Assembly: GCA_030152145.1 (NCBI GenBank)
Contig: JASLIL010000008.1
Coordinates: 1 to 5,335 of the forward strand
Reading direction: 5' to 3'
Length of the DNA: 5,335 nucleotides
DNA from: Tissierellales bacterium
GTDB taxonomy: Bacteria; Bacillota; Clostridia; Tissierellales; JASKZW01
Positions 4,386 to 5,335 of the stretch are shown here, piece by piece (position 1 is the first letter of the stretch; the number at the start of each line of letters is the position of its first letter). The position numbers and the translations under genes are program-made. The notes under the pieces were generated by a model that saw nothing but the letters and a program-made list of their open reading frames with translations, had not been told where the DNA came from and ran no database searches.

Positions 4386-5335
4386 TTAAAATATCTTATC
4401 TATAGTAATAAATTTCAATCCATAAGTTGGGATAAGATAACTATCTCTAAAGCAATCTCCTTCCTTAACCTTAAACTCTTTTACTTCCATACTAGGCAAA
4501 CACCTACCTCCAATATATCTTAATTCTTCTTCTTTCAAGATTCTAGGGCCACCCATTTTCATCCAATTGTAATAGGCAGATCCCTCTTCCCTTGAAAGAC
4601 TATATTCCCTCAATTCATACTTGCCATTCAAGCTAGCTATACTAAGTTCTATATTCTTAAGTCCAAGTTTACTATTATAAGTATTTAAACTACTTGCCTG
4701 TGTCTTTAAGCAAATACAATCATAATCTCTATAATTATATATAAGAGCTTGTACTGAATTGTCCTTTTTGGTAATTATAAAGTTATTACCAATCTCTACC
4801 AGTTCTCCACCAAGCTTAGCTAATATACAATAAAGATGATAATTATACTTTTTTAACCCACTGCTTGTAAAAAGAGCTCCACCACCTATGGTGGGTAAAT
4901 CACTCTTCTCTTCTACTAAATTTAATCCAGTAAAAATCCCTTCATCATAATAAGTTAAATTTAAATTTTGTCTTATTCTATCTAACTCAAATTCATCTAT
5001 TGTAAATACATCATGATCAAAGAAACCAGAATCTTTCACCAAATCAAAAATATAAAACTCTAAGTTAGTTAAATCCTTTCCATTAAATAAATCTCTTAAA
5101 TGAATGTAGTCTTTATTAAATTTTTTATAAAATATTCTCCTCCAATCTAAATATTCAAGTATATCAAATGGGAGTTTATTTTCATTGCACTCCTCTATAA
5201 ATATCTCTATACTTATAAAATCTACAGTTCTAAAGGTTGATTCTAAAAATTCTATAAAACCTTCTACTAGTTTGGTATCCAATTTATCTGTTCTATATAT
5301 TATAGGAAAACCTACCTTAATTTTCTTATCTATAG
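4386..5335 (-). CDS. GH39 beta-xylosidase-like protein, 3' part, degenerate active site (5' end outside window)
   Basis: The reading frame stays open to the right edge, so at least 315 residues are present and the true start is outside. The TTG at 5282 is an internal Leu with no ribosome binding site. The C-terminal half matches, from memory, the end of glycoside hydrolase family 39 proteins: GGGALFTSSGLKKYNYHLY, ITKKDNSVQALIYNYRDYD, then REEGSAYYNWMKMGGP and a final all-beta region. A KVGFP at 5304-5318 corresponds to the family's KVGGP. In Clostridia this module often forms the C-terminus of AraC-type regulators, which may apply here, but the helix-turn-helix part would be outside the window. 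Three usually conserved sites look changed: the nucleophile motif TEWN reads FDLV (Asp codon at 5043-5045), the DFISxH histidine reads Leu (5148-5150), and the FHGG histidine reads Ile (4887-4889). The protein is therefore probably not a working glycosidase and may sense or bind sugar. It has no signal peptide in view. Confidence 0.72.
   Translation of the reverse strand, partial: IDKKIKVGFPIIYRTDKLDTKLVEGFIEFLESTFRTVDFISIEIFIEECNENKLPFDILEYLDWRRIFYKKFNKDYIHLRDLFNGKDLTNLEFYIFDLVKDSGFFDHDVFTIDEFELDRIRQNLNLTYYDEGIFTGLNLVEEKSDLPTIGGGALFTSSGLKKYNYHLYCILAKLGGELVEIGNNFIITKKDNSVQALIYNYRDYDCICLKTQASSLNTYNSKLGLKNIELSIASLNGKYELREYSLSREEGSAYYNWMKMGGPRILKEEELRYIGGRCLPSMEVKEFKVKEGDCFRDSYLIPTYGLKFITIDKIF

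Noticed and set aside
5280..5282. TTG as start codon of the minus-strand gene
   Set aside because: No ribosome binding site precedes it, the frame stays open for 17 more codons to the edge, and the upstream residues (KVGFP) fit the GH39 family, so it is an internal Leu.
1..5335. CRISPR array, tRNA, rRNA, transposon or phage attachment site
   Set aside because: No regularly spaced direct repeats, cloverleaf, transposase, integrase or terminal repeats were seen on either strand.

Overview
The window is AT-rich and reads as chromosome from an anaerobic, low-GC Firmicute, most likely a clostridial or Tissierellia-type organism. The basis is heavy ATA (Ile), AGA (Arg) and TTA/CTA (Leu) use, strong AGGAGG-type ribosome binding sites, many intrinsic terminators, an S-layer-homology (SLH) surface protein, and a C-terminal beta-xylosidase-like module of the kind found in clostridial AraC-type proteins. 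I cannot name the species. No mobile element, CRISPR array, tRNA or rRNA is visible.

Layout: (1) 26-2956 (+) encodes a 976-residue exported cell-wall protein: signal peptide, three SLH-type repeats, one beta-sandwich linker domain and seven tandem Ig-like modules of about 95 residues. A strong terminator ends it at 2958-2985. (2) 2957-3234 is intergenic. It holds a consensus -10 box, a long-looped hairpin and a perfect 28-bp palindromic terminator, which together could be a small RNA or a leader. (3) 3235-3708 (+) encodes an unrecognised 157-residue protein with one N-terminal membrane helix and a charged helical tail. (4) 3709-4002 is a second intergenic stretch with an extended -10 promoter, a GC-rich 5' hairpin and a terminator-like 13-bp stem (a second candidate small RNA). 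It is followed by a separate promoter that is bracketed by a perfect 9-bp inverted repeat. (5) 4003-4353 (+) encodes a small AhpD-like/carboxymuconolactone decarboxylase family protein with the intact Glu...CxxCxxxH motif. (6) 4356-4382 is a terminator between convergent genes. (7) 4386-5335 (-) is the 3' part of a gene running off the right edge. It encodes a glycoside hydrolase family 39 (beta-xylosidase-like) C-terminal region in which the expected catalytic motif appears degenerate.

The plus-strand genes look like separate transcription units, not one operon: each is preceded by its own promoter-like sequence or follows a terminator. There is no clear functional pathway linking them. Start codons at 26 and 4003 are preferred over longer in-frame starts because of ribosome binding site spacing. 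The points most worth following are the degenerate GH39 protein, the two intergenic candidate RNAs, and the symmetric operator-like repeat around the promoter of the AhpD-like gene.
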